A stretch of DNA of 64,000 nucleotides, taken from JAOPZW01 sp963789015 (GTDB taxonomy: Bacteria; Actinomycetota; Thermoleophilia; Solirubrobacterales; Solirubrobacteraceae). Shown in pieces: positions 33,377 to 40,669 of this stretch. The translations under genes were made by a program, and so were the position numbers. Location: NCBI GenBank assembly GCA_963789015.1, contig CAWBIU010000001.1, positions 186,001 through 250,000 on the forward strand, written 5' to 3'. A model generated the notes under the pieces. The model saw only the letters and a program-made list of their open reading frames with translations. It had not been told where the DNA came from and made no database searches. The stretch's first letter is position 1, and every line of letters starts with the position of its first letter.

Positions 33377-34276
33377 ATGATCCTCGGACTGCTGCTAGCG
33401 CTGGCGTCGGCCCTGGCCACCAATCTGGCGTTCCTGTTCAAGCAACGGGGGGCGGTCCTCGCCGCGCCGATCGAGGTCCGGCACCCGCTTCGCAGTGCAG
33501 CCGCGCTCTTCCGCTCGAGATGGTTCGCCGTCGGATGGCTGGTGGCGATCCTGGCCTGGATGCTGCACGTCGGCGCCCTTGCGCTCGCACCGTTGTCGAT
33601 CGTGCAGGCGGTGCTGTCCGGCGGGCTGGTGTTCCTCGCCGTCCTCGCCGAGCGGTTCTTCGGCTTTCACCTCGGCCGATGGCAATGGTTCGGCGTCAGC
33701 ATCACGGCCGCCGGGCTGGTCGTCATCGGACTGACCGGTGGCGGCGCGGCGCGTCCGCAGCACTCGTCGTTGGCGGCACTGATCGCCGTGGAGAGCGCGA
33801 TCTTCGCAATCGGAGCCGCACTCCTCGCGATCTCGGCCCACCGCCGTGTTCTGCACCGTGCCGAGGGACTGCTGCTCGGGTTGGCGGCGGGCGCGCTGTT
33901 CGGTGTGTCCGATGTCGCCATCAAGTATCTGACCCACGCCGAGGGCCCGCTGCACGGGTTGCTCAGCCCGTGGACGCTCACCGCTCTCGTGGCGGGAGTG
34001 ATCGCGTTCTACGCGTCGGCGCGCAGCCTCCAGCTCGGACCCGGCGTCGAGGTCATCGCCTTCACGTCGGTCGCCGCGAACCTGGCTGCCATCATCGGCG
34101 GCATCCTCGTCTTCGACGAACCCATCGGCTCGGGCCCGGTGGCGATCGGCGCCCGCTTCATCGCGTTCGGTCTCGTGATCGCCGGCGCAGCACTCATGCC
34201 CGCGCACCGCGCCGAGCGGTCCGAGCCAGACGAGCGCACGCCGCCGCCGACCGTCACGGCGGCGCAGATTCGATAG
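33377..34276 (+). CDS. EamA-like (DMT superfamily) transporter
   Basis: A 299-residue membrane protein with about ten helices in two halves, each with the drug/metabolite-transporter layout. The first half opens MILGLLLALASALATNLAFL and has PLSIVQAVLSGGLVFLAVLAERFFG. The second has SDVAIKYLTHAEGPL and ends EVIAFTSVAANLAAIIGGIL, VFDEPIG. The VFxE-P motif before the last helix is typical of EamA proteins. Substrate unknown. A strong hairpin directly follows the stop. Confidence 0.8.
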   Translation: MILGLLLALASALATNLAFLFKQRGAVLAAPIEVRHPLRSAAALFRSRWFAVGWLVAILAWMLHVGALALAPLSIVQAVLSGGLVFLAVLAERFFGFHLGRWQWFGVSITAAGLVVIGLTGGGAARPQHSSLAALIAVESAIFAIGAALLAISAHRRVLHRAEGLLLGLAAGALFGVSDVAIKYLTHAEGPLHGLLSPWTLTALVAGVIAFYASARSLQLGPGVEVIAFTSVAANLAAIIGGILVFDEPIGSGPVAIGARFIAFGLVIAGAALMPAHRAERSEPDERTPPPTVTAAQIR

Positions 34277-34302
34277 CGCCGCCGACGACGGTCGGCGGCG
34301 CT
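34275..34302. terminator. Bidirectional terminator between convergent genes
   Basis: AGCGCCGCCGA (34275-34285) pairs perfectly with TCGGCGGCGCT (34292-34302) around a CGACGG loop. The 11-bp stem fills the 36-base gap between the EamA-like gene and the HbpS-like gene, which converge, so it can end both. Confidence 0.8.
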
Positions 34303-34312
34303 GGGGCGTCGC

Positions 34313-34738
34313 TCAGAATGCCTCGGCCGCGGCCTCGGCGACCGTCGTGTCCTGCTCGCCGTCCCCGCCACTGACACCGACCGCGCCGACGACCTCGCCG
34401 TCGCGCTTGAGCGGAATGCCGCCGGCGAAGATCATGACCTTGCCCTTGTTGGACTCCTGGATGCCGTAGAACGGGCCTCCGGGCTGGGAGTTGGCAGCGA
34501 GTTCGGCCGTCGGCAGATCGAACGCCCGCGCCGTGAACGCCTTGTTGATCGCGATGTCCACGCTGCCGATCCACGCGCCGTCCATGCGAATGTGAGAGAC
34601 GAGGTTGCCGCCGGCGTCGACGACGGCGATGTTCTGCGGCTGCTCGATCTCGCGCGCGCGGTCCTCACCGGCGGCTATCACCCGGCGTGCGTCCTCGAGC
34701 GACACGGTTCCCTGCGAGGTTGTGGTCATGCTTGTCAT
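34313..34738 (-). CDS. HbpS/GlcG-family haem-binding-like protein
   Basis: A 141-residue GlcG/HbpS-type protein. The fold is recognisable from VSLEDARRVIAAGEDRAREI (helix 1), NIAVVDAGGNLVSHIRMDGA, SVDIAINKAFTARAF, and the strand pair around GKVMIFAGGIPLKRDGEVVG, then AVGVSGGDGEQD. Family members bind haem or tetrapyrroles (Streptomyces HbpS) or accompany glycolate or propanediol pathways (GlcG). No signal peptide is present, so it acts in the cytoplasm. AAGGAG lies 9 bases before the ATG. It appears monocistronic. Confidence 0.85.
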   Translation of the reverse strand: MTSMTTTSQGTVSLEDARRVIAAGEDRAREIEQPQNIAVVDAGGNLVSHIRMDGAWIGSVDIAINKAFTARAFDLPTAELAANSQPGGPFYGIQESNKGKVMIFAGGIPLKRDGEVVGAVGVSGGDGEQDTTVAEAAAEAF

Positions 34739-35064
34739 CGATCGTTCTCCTTGTGTTGTGCCAAGTTCGGTCGGCGCGGGCGCCCCGTCAATCTGGCCGG
34801 GGTGCGGCGCCTTGGTCCATGTTGCGCACGGCGCCTCGTGGAGGGCAGCTCGTGCTGGATGACGAACGGCGGCTTCGCCGGTCGTAGTGGATGAGGTCGC
34901 GCAGATGGCGGCTGTAGGCCTTGACCGGGCCCTCGCGGGTCCCTGCCCCGCGACCTCGTGTTCGGGTGCGTATACCCTCGCGGGCCGTGCGGTAGTCCAC
35001 GCACTGGGCGCCAGGGCCCTCGTGAGTCTCGATATCGTCGGCCGCGGCACCCGGAGGGCGGTAG
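34739..35064. other. Intergenic stretch with a likely promoter, no supportable gene
   Basis: This gap lies between the divergent HbpS-like gene and the unknown gene at 35065. GCGTATACCC (34967-34976) holds a -10-like TATACC for the plus-strand gene. A minus-strand frame with VKAYSRHLRDLIHYDRR near 34870-34920 reads like protein but has no start or family I can name; it may be another remnant. Confidence 0.35.
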
Positions 35065-35499
35065 ATGTCCGACGAGGCGGAACGCACGACAAGCACGCAG
35101 GACGGCGTCTTCTGGGTCCGCACGAAGGTCCTCGAGCACATCGTCGAGGGCTCGGACTTCGACCGGGTCCTCGCCGACGATGCGTGGCTGTACGAGGACG
35201 AGCTCGACCCGCTGCTCGCCGTGTGCCGCGAGGCGCTCGAGTCCCAGGCCGTCGCCGACGAGCTGGCCTACATCCTGAATCACCTCGGTGACGACGTCAT
35301 CGACGGGCGGCGGGTGTACGTCGCGCGGCGGCCGGAGATCGGTCGCGTCGAGCTCTTCGCCCGGAGCGCAACGACCGACGACGTGCTCGTGATCTCCCCG
35401 GATCCCCTCGGCGGGGTCCGCGTGGTCGAACGCGGCATCGGCGCGATGCGGATCCCGGCGCAGACGTACATCGACGGAAAGCGGATCGCCGGCGATTAG
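35065..35499 (+). CDS. Hypothetical soluble protein (144 aa)
   Basis: I do not recognise this family. The product is acidic and soluble: a helical first half (VRTKVLEHIVEGSDFDRVLA, then LLAVCREALESQAVADELAY) and a beta-rich second half (VYVARRPEIGRVELFARSAT, LVISPDPLGGVRVVE). It has no signal peptide, membrane segment or metal cluster. GGAGGGCGGTAG precedes the ATG, a good ribosome binding site. It is monocistronic, tail to tail with the small three-gene operon at 35496. Confidence 0.6.
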   Translation: MSDEAERTTSTQDGVFWVRTKVLEHIVEGSDFDRVLADDAWLYEDELDPLLAVCREALESQAVADELAYILNHLGDDVIDGRRVYVARRPEIGRVELFARSATTDDVLVISPDPLGGVRVVERGIGAMRIPAQTYIDGKRIAGD

Positions 35500-35708
35500 G
35501 GAGTTGGTCCCGTGCGGGCGACCTCGGCACGTCGTCGGCGGCGATCCGTCGCCGCGCTGAGCTGGGCGTCCGCGCGAGCGCTGGCGTCGGTGAGCTCCTC
35601 GTGACGCTCTCCCGACGCGTTCTCGTGCACCTTCGACGTGCCACGGCGCAGCCTGCCTCGGCGCAGGGCGGCGACGCGGCGCAGCAGCCGGAGGTGCGTG
35701 TCGCTCAC
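35496..35708 (-). CDS. Small basic hypothetical protein (third gene of a small operon)
   Basis: A 70-residue basic protein, unrecognised. It starts at a GTG whose GTGA overlaps the stop of the zinc-ribbon gene upstream, so it is translationally coupled. The sequence is Arg-rich (LRLLRRVAALRRGRLRR) with a polar acidic middle (ENASGERHEELTDASARAD) and a second Arg cluster, suggesting nucleic-acid or acidic-partner binding. Its last four bases overlap the end of the convergent gene at 35065. The coupling is the main evidence that it is real. Confidence 0.45.
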   Translation of the reverse strand: MSDTHLRLLRRVAALRRGRLRRGTSKVHENASGERHEELTDASARADAQLSAATDRRRRRAEVARTGPTP

Positions 35709-36001
35709 CGCTGAGGCCTCGGCCGAGCCACCGCGACGGCGCGAGCCGGGGCGGCGAAGGGGTGCCCGTCGCCGGCCGGGGGGTCGGCGACGAGCGCGGC
35801 GGCAGCCGCCGCGATGCTTCGTTCCGCAGCCCGATCGTCGCGCGGTTCGTCCGTCACGGCCAGGGGAGGGACGAGGCGGAGCGTCGCCGGAGGCTGCTCC
35901 TCGGAAGCCCACCGGGTTCCGCAGTGCCAGCACGTGTCCTCCTGGCGCGCCATCGGGCTCTGGCAGGCGTGACACAGCCGTGGGACATGCCGGTCGCGCA
36001 T
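35705..36001 (-). CDS. Small zinc-ribbon protein (second gene of a small operon)
   Basis: A 98-residue protein beginning MRDRHVPRLCHACQSPMARQ, followed by DTCWHCGTRW. The two Cys-X2-Cys knuckles, 14 residues apart, form a single zinc ribbon. The remainder is a low-complexity Ala/Pro/Arg tail. Single zinc ribbons of this kind commonly act as protein-interaction or nucleic-acid-binding modules. The start lies three bases after the stop of the small gene upstream, and its own stop overlaps the next start, so three small proteins are made together. No function can be named. Confidence 0.6.
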   Translation of the reverse strand: MRDRHVPRLCHACQSPMARQEDTCWHCGTRWASEEQPPATLRLVPPLAVTDEPRDDRAAERSIAAAAAALVADPPAGDGHPFAAPARAVAVARPRPQR

Positions 36002-36004
36002 GGC

Positions 36005-36193
36005 TCAGCGCTCCTTGGGCGGGTAGGCGCCGACCATGTACTTGTCGCCGCGCAGGACGCTCATCGTCCTGGCGAACGCGCGTCCCGCCGGGCCACGACG
36101 TGCTCGCGGTGACGGGGCCGTGGCACCGACGGTCTCTGGGACGATCGCGGCCACCGGGGATCCGGTGGGCTCGACCGCGGGCTGGCTGTTCAT
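36005..36193 (-). CDS. Small protein with GDKYMVGAYPP tail (first gene of a small operon)
   Basis: A 62-residue product from the ATG at 36193, with AGGAAGG 5 bases upstream. The first half is low complexity (Pro/Ala/Arg). The end reads TMSVLRGDKYMVGAYPPKER, and a DKYMV-x-AYPP tail seems to recur in short actinobacterial proteins I have seen, none with a known role. It heads the coupled cluster with the zinc ribbon and the basic protein. The strong ribosome binding site and recognisable tail support it. Confidence 0.55.
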   Translation of the reverse strand: MNSQPAVEPTGSPVAAIVPETVGATAPSPRARRGPAGRAFARTMSVLRGDKYMVGAYPPKER

Positions 36194-36421
36194 GTGACCC
36201 TTCCTGAGCGCGGATCGCCGGCAAGGCGGCATCCGGAGTGCTCTGTGGGTGAGACGGCGCTTCGGTGCGCTGGCGGAGGGACTTTGGCGAAGTCGCCTCG
36301 CGGGGAGCGGTGAAGTGCCTACACCCATCGTACTCCGCGGGCGGCGTCGACCGACCCGGATCGCTCGCGTGGCGCTCGATTCCTTCGCGCCGGTGTGACC
36401 CGACCACTACGCTCGGGCGTG

Positions 36422-36658
36422 GTGCCGCTGTCTGCCATCGTCGTGCACGTCACTCGGCCGGGACGGCGGGCGGACGAGATCCTGGCCTCGCTGGGCGAGA
36501 CGCTCGGCCACCGGATGATGCCTCCGGACGAGCGCGGGCACTCGCGCATCCTGCTCGAGGCGACCGAAGGCGTCGCTTGGCAGCGTGTGCAGGACGCGCT
36601 CGACGCCGCAGGCGACGACTGGCCCGAGCATGTCCACGTGAACCCGAAACCGGACTAG
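36422..36658 (+). CDS. Hypothetical protein (78 aa)
   Basis: A short soluble protein from GTG at 36422 (36395 or 36419 are alternative GTG starts). It reads PLSAIVVHVTRPGRRADEIL, ASLGETLGHRMMPPDERGHS, then a helix and WPEHVHVNPKPD: a compact alpha/beta pattern with no recognised domain. The frame is well kept and ends 32 bases before the ImmA/IrrE-type gene, so the two may share a transcript. Confidence 0.5.
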   Translation: MPLSAIVVHVTRPGRRADEILASLGETLGHRMMPPDERGHSRILLEATEGVAWQRVQDALDAAGDDWPEHVHVNPKPD

Positions 36659-36690
36659 GACGGTCGGGCCAATTCGCGCCGGAGCGTTCC

Positions 36691-37458
36691 ATGCCCAGCT
36701 ACGACTCGAACAAGGGCGCCAAGCGCGCCCGCGAGGCCCGCGAGGCGCTGGGCATCGACCCGGCCGCGCCGCTGAACGACCTGCTCACCACCGTCGAGCG
36801 GGACGTCGGCGTGCCGGTCGTCATCCGGGCGATGGACGACGAGGTGGCGGGCGCGTACTGGCACGACGGCGACCGCCGGCTGATCCACGTCAACGGGACG
36901 CAGGGGCACGTGCGTCAGCGCTTCACGCTCGCGCACGAAGCCGGCCACGCGTGGCTGAAGCACGACGGCGGCGTCCCGATCGACAAGGTCCAGACGCTGC
37001 ACGGCAAGACGACGAGCCCCGTCGAGATCCAGGCCAACGCGTTCGCCGCGGAGTTCCTCGTGCCGCGCGCCGGCCTCGAGGAGGTCATCACGAACGAGCC
37101 GGACCTCGACGTGCTCGTGAAGGTCGCGGCGCACTACCGCGTCTCGGCGCTCATGGTGCTGATCCGCTTCGAGACGTGCGGGCTCGTGAGCGAGGGCCGG
37201 GCCGCGCGGCTGCGCGACGAGATCGACGAGAACCACCACCTCGACCGCAAGGCGCAGCTCCGCCTCGACGTCCCGCGCGACCGCTTGGCGAAGGTCGCCG
37301 CGCTGCCCTACCTCTCCCCCGCGCTCGGCGGCTCGGCCCTGGCCGCGTCGCTCGACGGCGGCGCGTCGGTGGCGCAGGTCGCCGACGTCTCCGGCGTGCC
37401 GGAGGACAGGCTGACCGCGGCGCTCGAGGCGCTCAGCGCCCCGCGCCGCCGCCGCTAG
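36691..37458 (+). CDS. ImmA/IrrE-family metallo-endopeptidase
   Basis: A 255-residue protein with the zinc protease domain in its first half: RQRFTLAHEAGHAWLKHDGG carries HEAGH at about residues 90-94, and the third ligand is probably Glu in VEIQANAFAAEFLVPRAGL. This is the COG2856/ImmA layout, in which the protease cleaves a partner HTH repressor (ImmR, DdrO) to start a response. The C-terminal 100 residues are helical and may sense a signal. It converges on, and overlaps by four bases, the gene for an HTH protein that sits in a sigma-factor operon, a natural candidate substrate. Confidence 0.88.
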   Translation: MPSYDSNKGAKRAREAREALGIDPAAPLNDLLTTVERDVGVPVVIRAMDDEVAGAYWHDGDRRLIHVNGTQGHVRQRFTLAHEAGHAWLKHDGGVPIDKVQTLHGKTTSPVEIQANAFAAEFLVPRAGLEEVITNEPDLDVLVKVAAHYRVSALMVLIRFETCGLVSEGRAARLRDEIDENHHLDRKAQLRLDVPRDRLAKVAALPYLSPALGGSALAASLDGGASVAQVADVSGVPEDRLTAALEALSAPRRRR

Positions 37459-38114
37459 CCCTCCGGCCCGCCCACGAACAGGCGGTCGACCTCGTCGAGC
37501 GGCGCCGGCGCGGACGCCATCGCCGCGCGTGAGATCGCGTCGATGTCGTCGGCGACCCAGTCGCCCGTGCCGGCCTCGGCGCGGAACAGCGTCCCGCCGG
37601 CCGACGCCGGTCTGAGCGTGGCGCCGAGCGAACCCGCGTCACGCAGCGTGCCGGGGCTCGCGCCGAGCAGCTCGGCGAGGGCATCGAGCAGCCGCCGCGA
37701 GACGCGCGAGGGCTCGAGGTCCCCGCGCTCGAGGCGCTCGAGGTACTCCTCCGTGCGCGGCTCGGCCGAGCCCCCGGCGCCCAGCCCGAAGCGCGCGACG
37801 AGCCGTGTCGCGACGTCGCGCACCGAGAGGCCGGCGCGCGCCCGCAGGACCGGGATCACCGAGGGCCACAGGCCGGCGTCCTCGCCGACCGCCGCGAGCA
37901 CGTGCTGCACGGTGGGCTCGGCGCGGATCTTCGCCCGCGTCGCCTCGGAGTAGTCCGGCGTCGGCGCGACCTCGAGCCACGTCGTCAGCCGGCGGGCCAG
38001 GTCGTCGCGCGCGGCGCCGACCGGCGCTCGCGCGAGGTAGTCGCGGACGCGCGGGCGCTCGCCCGCGTTCCACGCGTCGATGAAGTCGCTGAGGATCTGG
38101 TCGGTGGTGCTCAT
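37455..38114 (-). CDS. Cro/C1-type HTH protein coupled to a sigma factor
   Basis: A 219-residue protein. The N-terminal 85 residues are helical (ILSDFIDAWNAGERPRVRDY, then LTTWLEVAPTPDYSEATRAK). An XRE-like HTH follows at about 105-165: VLRARAGLSVRDVATRLVAR, then EEYLERLERGDLEPSRVSRR and LLDALAELLGASPGTL. The C-terminal 50 residues look flexible and could hold a protease site. Its ATG overlaps the sigma-factor stop by four bases. By position it could be an anti-sigma factor or co-regulator, and by type it is what an ImmA/IrrE protease usually cuts. Both points are inference. Confidence 0.7.
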   Translation of the reverse strand: MSTTDQILSDFIDAWNAGERPRVRDYLARAPVGAARDDLARRLTTWLEVAPTPDYSEATRAKIRAEPTVQHVLAAVGEDAGLWPSVIPVLRARAGLSVRDVATRLVARFGLGAGGSAEPRTEEYLERLERGDLEPSRVSRRLLDALAELLGASPGTLRDAGSLGATLRPASAGGTLFRAEAGTGDWVADDIDAISRAAMASAPAPLDEVDRLFVGGPEG

Positions 38115-38785
38115 CTGTCGTACTGCTCCTTGAGCTTGGCGAGATCCCTCATCCCTCGTGATCGCAGCTGGTAGGCGTTGTCCTGGGAGACGCCGAGCTC
38201 CTCCATGATCTCCGGCACCGTCGCGCCCTGATGGGTGAGCTCGACCACGCGCCGGCGCTCGGCCCGCAGCTGCGGCAGAGCCCAGCCCAGGAACGCCAGC
38301 ACGTCGGCGCTGCGCTCCTGGCGGTCGAGCCGCGCCGCGGCCTCGTCGGCCTGCCACGTCTGCATCGCCCGGTCCTCGGCGTCGGCGTCCCAGCCGGCGT
38401 CGAGCGAGCGCCCCTCGTGCTCGCGCCGCCGGATCGACGTGCGCTGGACGTCGATGCAGATGCCGCGCGCCATCGTCTTGCACGTGTTGACGAGCTCGCC
38501 GACCGACACGCCCTCGAACGAGGCGATCACGCGCCCGGAGAACCGGATCATCGCGAGCTGGACGGCCAGCTCGTGCTCGTCGTCGTCGAGCCGCCCCTGG
38601 TGGGACAGCCAGACGAACGAGTCCATGCGGTCGGCGAAGTCGATCACGAGCTCCTCCCACCAGCGGCGCATCGCCGCCGCGTCACCCTGCGCCCGGGCGG
38701 CCACGAACCGGCGCAGGTGCTCCCCCTCATGCGCTCTCACGCCAGGTAGGTCGCTCCGCGCCGCCACGTTCTGACACTCAACCAC
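38111..38785 (-). CDS. Sigma-70-family RNA polymerase sigma factor (ECF-like)
   Basis: A protein of up to 224 residues. The region-2-like segment is around residues 70-120 (SVGELVNTCKTMARGICIDV, then QRTSIRRREHEGRSL), although the usual DxxQ pattern is poorly kept. Region 4 is clear at the end: LPQLRAERRRVVELTHQGAT, VPEIMEELGVSQDNAYQLRS and RGMRDLAKLKEQ. The annotated start is a GTG within the previous gene's end; a GTG at 38740 gives a more usual N-terminus (RAHEGEHLRRF). It lies between a VWA protein and an HTH protein, overlapping both. Confidence 0.8.
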   Translation of the reverse strand: MVECQNVAARSDLPGVRAHEGEHLRRFVAARAQGDAAAMRRWWEELVIDFADRMDSFVWLSHQGRLDDDEHELAVQLAMIRFSGRVIASFEGVSVGELVNTCKTMARGICIDVQRTSIRRREHEGRSLDAGWDADAEDRAMQTWQADEAAARLDRQERSADVLAFLGWALPQLRAERRRVVELTHQGATVPEIMEELGVSQDNAYQLRSRGMRDLAKLKEQYDR

Positions 38786-40004
38786 CTCGGCCGCGCTTGC
38801 GGCTCTTGCGGTGGTGCTCCATGCGGCTGCGCTTGGCCGCCCGCGCGGCGGAGCCGGTCGCGATGTCGGCGGCGAGGTCCATGACGATCGCCTGCTCGGC
38901 GGCGTCGACGCCCTCGAGGCTGCCGCCGGCGCGGGTCAGGAGGTCGTAGGCAGCCCGGTCGTCGCCGCGCGCGATCGCGTCGGCGGCGCGGCGCTTGGCC
39001 TCCTGGGCCTGCAGGAAGAGCACCTCGTTGCGGACGTTCGGGTTCGGGATCCGTCCCGCGGCCTCGTCGCCGGGCACGACGTTGACGCTGATCGGCATCG
39101 TCACCGTCTCCTCGACGAGCGCCGGCAGGGTGACGTAGCGCAGCTCCAGCGAGGCGATCTGCGCGAGACCCAGCTCGGCGATCGCCGGGACGCCGAGGCC
39201 GACGAGCAACGTCCGCGACTCGCCCGCCCACAGGTCGCCGAGCTCGACCATCACGCCGCCCTCGACGGCCTGCGCCGGAAGGTCGTTGAAGATCGTCACC
39301 GTGCCGACGTCGTCCGTCGGGCGGACGAGCAGCGACGCCGCCTGCACCGTCCGGCTGAGCAGCCCGGCGACCTCGCCCGCCACGGCGGGGCCTGCCGCGT
39401 CGGCCTCCTCGGCGAAGACGTGGTTGCCCTGGCCACCGCGCGCCACGGCGGCGAGCACCTCCTCGCTGTAGCCGAGGCCGAGCCCGATCGTCGAGACGGT
39501 CACGCCGCCGCGCTGGGCGCGCGCGGCGATCGCCTCGAGGTGGACGGGATCGACGACGCCCTCGTTGGCGAGGCCGTCGGAGACGAGCAGCAGCGTGGCG
39601 CCCGCGGGCCCGGCGGCGCGGCGCGCCTCCTGGACGCCGCGCAGCAGCCCGCCCGACAGGTTCGTCGTGGTGCCCGGCTGGATCGCGGCGATCGCCGCCT
39701 TGACCGCCGGCTTGTCGGTCAGCGGGCCGGCGGGCACGACCACGTGGACCTCGTCGTCGAAGACGACGAGCCCGAAGGCGTCGCGAGGGTCGAGGCGGTC
39801 GACGAGCGCGCCGAGCGCGAGCCGCGCGGCCTCGATGCGCTCACCGTGCATCGAGCCGCTGCGGTCGAGGACGACCTGCACGCAGGCGGGCGGGCGTTCC
39901 GTGCCGGACGACTCCTCGGGCGCGAGGAGCTCGAGCATGAGCGTGACCTGGTCGGTCTCCTGGACGGCGACGAGGTCGAGATCGAGATGTGCGTCGATGT
40001 GCAT
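38778..40004 (-). CDS. VWA-domain protein
   Basis: A 408-residue protein with no signal peptide. A short N-terminal beta region is followed by a von Willebrand A domain: the MIDAS motif is VVLDRSGSMHGERIEAARLA (DxSxS at about residues 46-50), the conserved Thr is in GTTTNLSGG, and the Asp in LLLVSDGLANEG. After it come a beta-sandwich (about 215-310) and a charged helical tail ending RKSRKRGRGG. VWA proteins bind partners through a divalent metal. It heads the VWA-sigma-HTH operon (8-base overlap with the sigma gene). A perfect hairpin ends only four bases before its ATG, and no free ribosome binding site is visible. Confidence 0.85.
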   Translation of the reverse strand: MHIDAHLDLDLVAVQETDQVTLMLELLAPEESSGTERPPACVQVVLDRSGSMHGERIEAARLALGALVDRLDPRDAFGLVVFDDEVHVVVPAGPLTDKPAVKAAIAAIQPGTTTNLSGGLLRGVQEARRAAGPAGATLLLVSDGLANEGVVDPVHLEAIAARAQRGGVTVSTIGLGLGYSEEVLAAVARGGQGNHVFAEEADAAGPAVAGEVAGLLSRTVQAASLLVRPTDDVGTVTIFNDLPAQAVEGGVMVELGDLWAGESRTLLVGLGVPAIAELGLAQIASLELRYVTLPALVEETVTMPISVNVVPGDEAAGRIPNPNVRNEVLFLQAQEAKRRAADAIARGDDRAAYDLLTRAGGSLEGVDAAEQAIVMDLAADIATGSAARAAKRSRMEHHRKSRKRGRGG

Positions 40005-40008
40005 GTGG

Positions 40009-40033
40009 GACGGGTCGCACGAGGCGACCCGTC
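40009..40033 (-). promoter_or_regulatory. Perfect 10-bp hairpin at the VWA start / cupredoxin end
   Basis: GACGGGTCGC pairs with GCGACCCGTC around a five-base loop. On the minus strand it lies 29 bases after the cupredoxin stop and ends four bases before the VWA ATG, where the ribosome would bind. It is either the cupredoxin terminator or a translation-blocking element for the VWA operon, or both. Confidence 0.65.
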
Positions 40034-40062
40034 TCTGACATGCCGGCGCGTGCGCGCCTGGA

Positions 40063-40497
40063 TCACTCGACCGTGAGCGTGCCCTCCATGCCGTTCTGGC
40101 GGTGCTGACCGACCGCGCAGAAGAACGTGTACTCGCCGGCCTCGAGCGTCGCCGTGACGGTCGACGTCCCGCCCGCCTGCACGACCTCGCCGGCCTCCTC
40201 GACGCCGGTGCCCTCGAGCGCGACGTTGTGCGGCATCTTGTTGCCGTCCGGGTTGGTCAGCGTGATCGTGACCTCGCCCGCCTTCGCCGTCAGGTCGCCG
40301 GGGTCGAACGACAGCCCGTCGCTCGCCTCGCCCGCGGTCAGCTCGAGCGACGTCGGCTCGGCTGCGGGCGTCGACTCCTGCGTCGCGGCCGCGCCGCCGC
40401 CGGAGTCGTCGTCATCGTCGCCACAGGCGGCCAGGCCGAAGGTCAACACGATCGCGCCGACCATCAGCAATCGGCGCAACGTCCATGCCCTGCTCAT
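40063..40497 (-). CDS. Cupredoxin-domain lipoprotein
   Basis: A 144-residue exported copper protein. A signal peptide with twin Arg near the start (TLRRLLMVGAIVLTFG) ends in the lipobox LAAC. An acidic linker (GDDDDDSGGG) precedes the type I copper fold, whose ligands are visible: His in KMPHNVALEG, then Cys, His and Met in FFCAVGQHRQNGMEGTL. This is the plastocyanin/azurin-like pattern, so it probably carries electrons or stores copper outside the membrane. The ATG at 40497 is preferred to one 14 codons upstream, as it begins the signal peptide. Divergent from a TetR gene. Confidence 0.9.
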   Translation of the reverse strand: MSRAWTLRRLLMVGAIVLTFGLAACGDDDDDSGGGAAATQESTPAAEPTSLELTAGEASDGLSFDPGDLTAKAGEVTITLTNPDGNKMPHNVALEGTGVEEAGEVVQAGGTSTVTATLEAGEYTFFCAVGQHRQNGMEGTLTVE

Positions 40498-40628
40498 ATG
40501 TGCACGTCTCCCGCGCTCGGGGGTTGAGCCCCTCGGCACGGGACATCATGCCGGGTTCCGGAGCGATGCGCGCCAGGCCAGGGCAGGACGGCCGGCGAGC
40601 GGATCACGCCCGAGGGAGCGGTCTTCCG

Positions 40629-40646
40629 TTACGTGTCGGACCGTAA
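40629..40646. promoter_or_regulatory. Candidate TetR operator TTACG-N8-CGTAA
   Basis: A perfect 5-bp inverted repeat with an 8-base spacer, just upstream of the predicted -10 box of the tetR gene. Its position suits autorepression. The divergent partner region upstream of the MFS gene (42815-42845) contains CGTTAC and TACGTTCC, which may be related half-sites. Confidence 0.45.
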
Positions 40647-40655
40647 TTGTCGAGC

Positions 40656-40669
40656 TAGACTGTGCCCGG
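40656..40669 (+). promoter_or_regulatory. Predicted leaderless promoter of the tetR gene
   Basis: A -10-like TAGACT (40656-40661) is followed by 7 bases and then the GTG start at 40669. There is no Shine-Dalgarno, so transcription probably begins at the start codon. Confidence 0.5.

Noticed and set aside
34788..35141. Minus-strand 117-codon frame across the HbpS/35065 gap
   Set aside because: Only a short middle part looks protein-like and it overlaps the better-supported gene at 35065; kept as a remark, not a gene.
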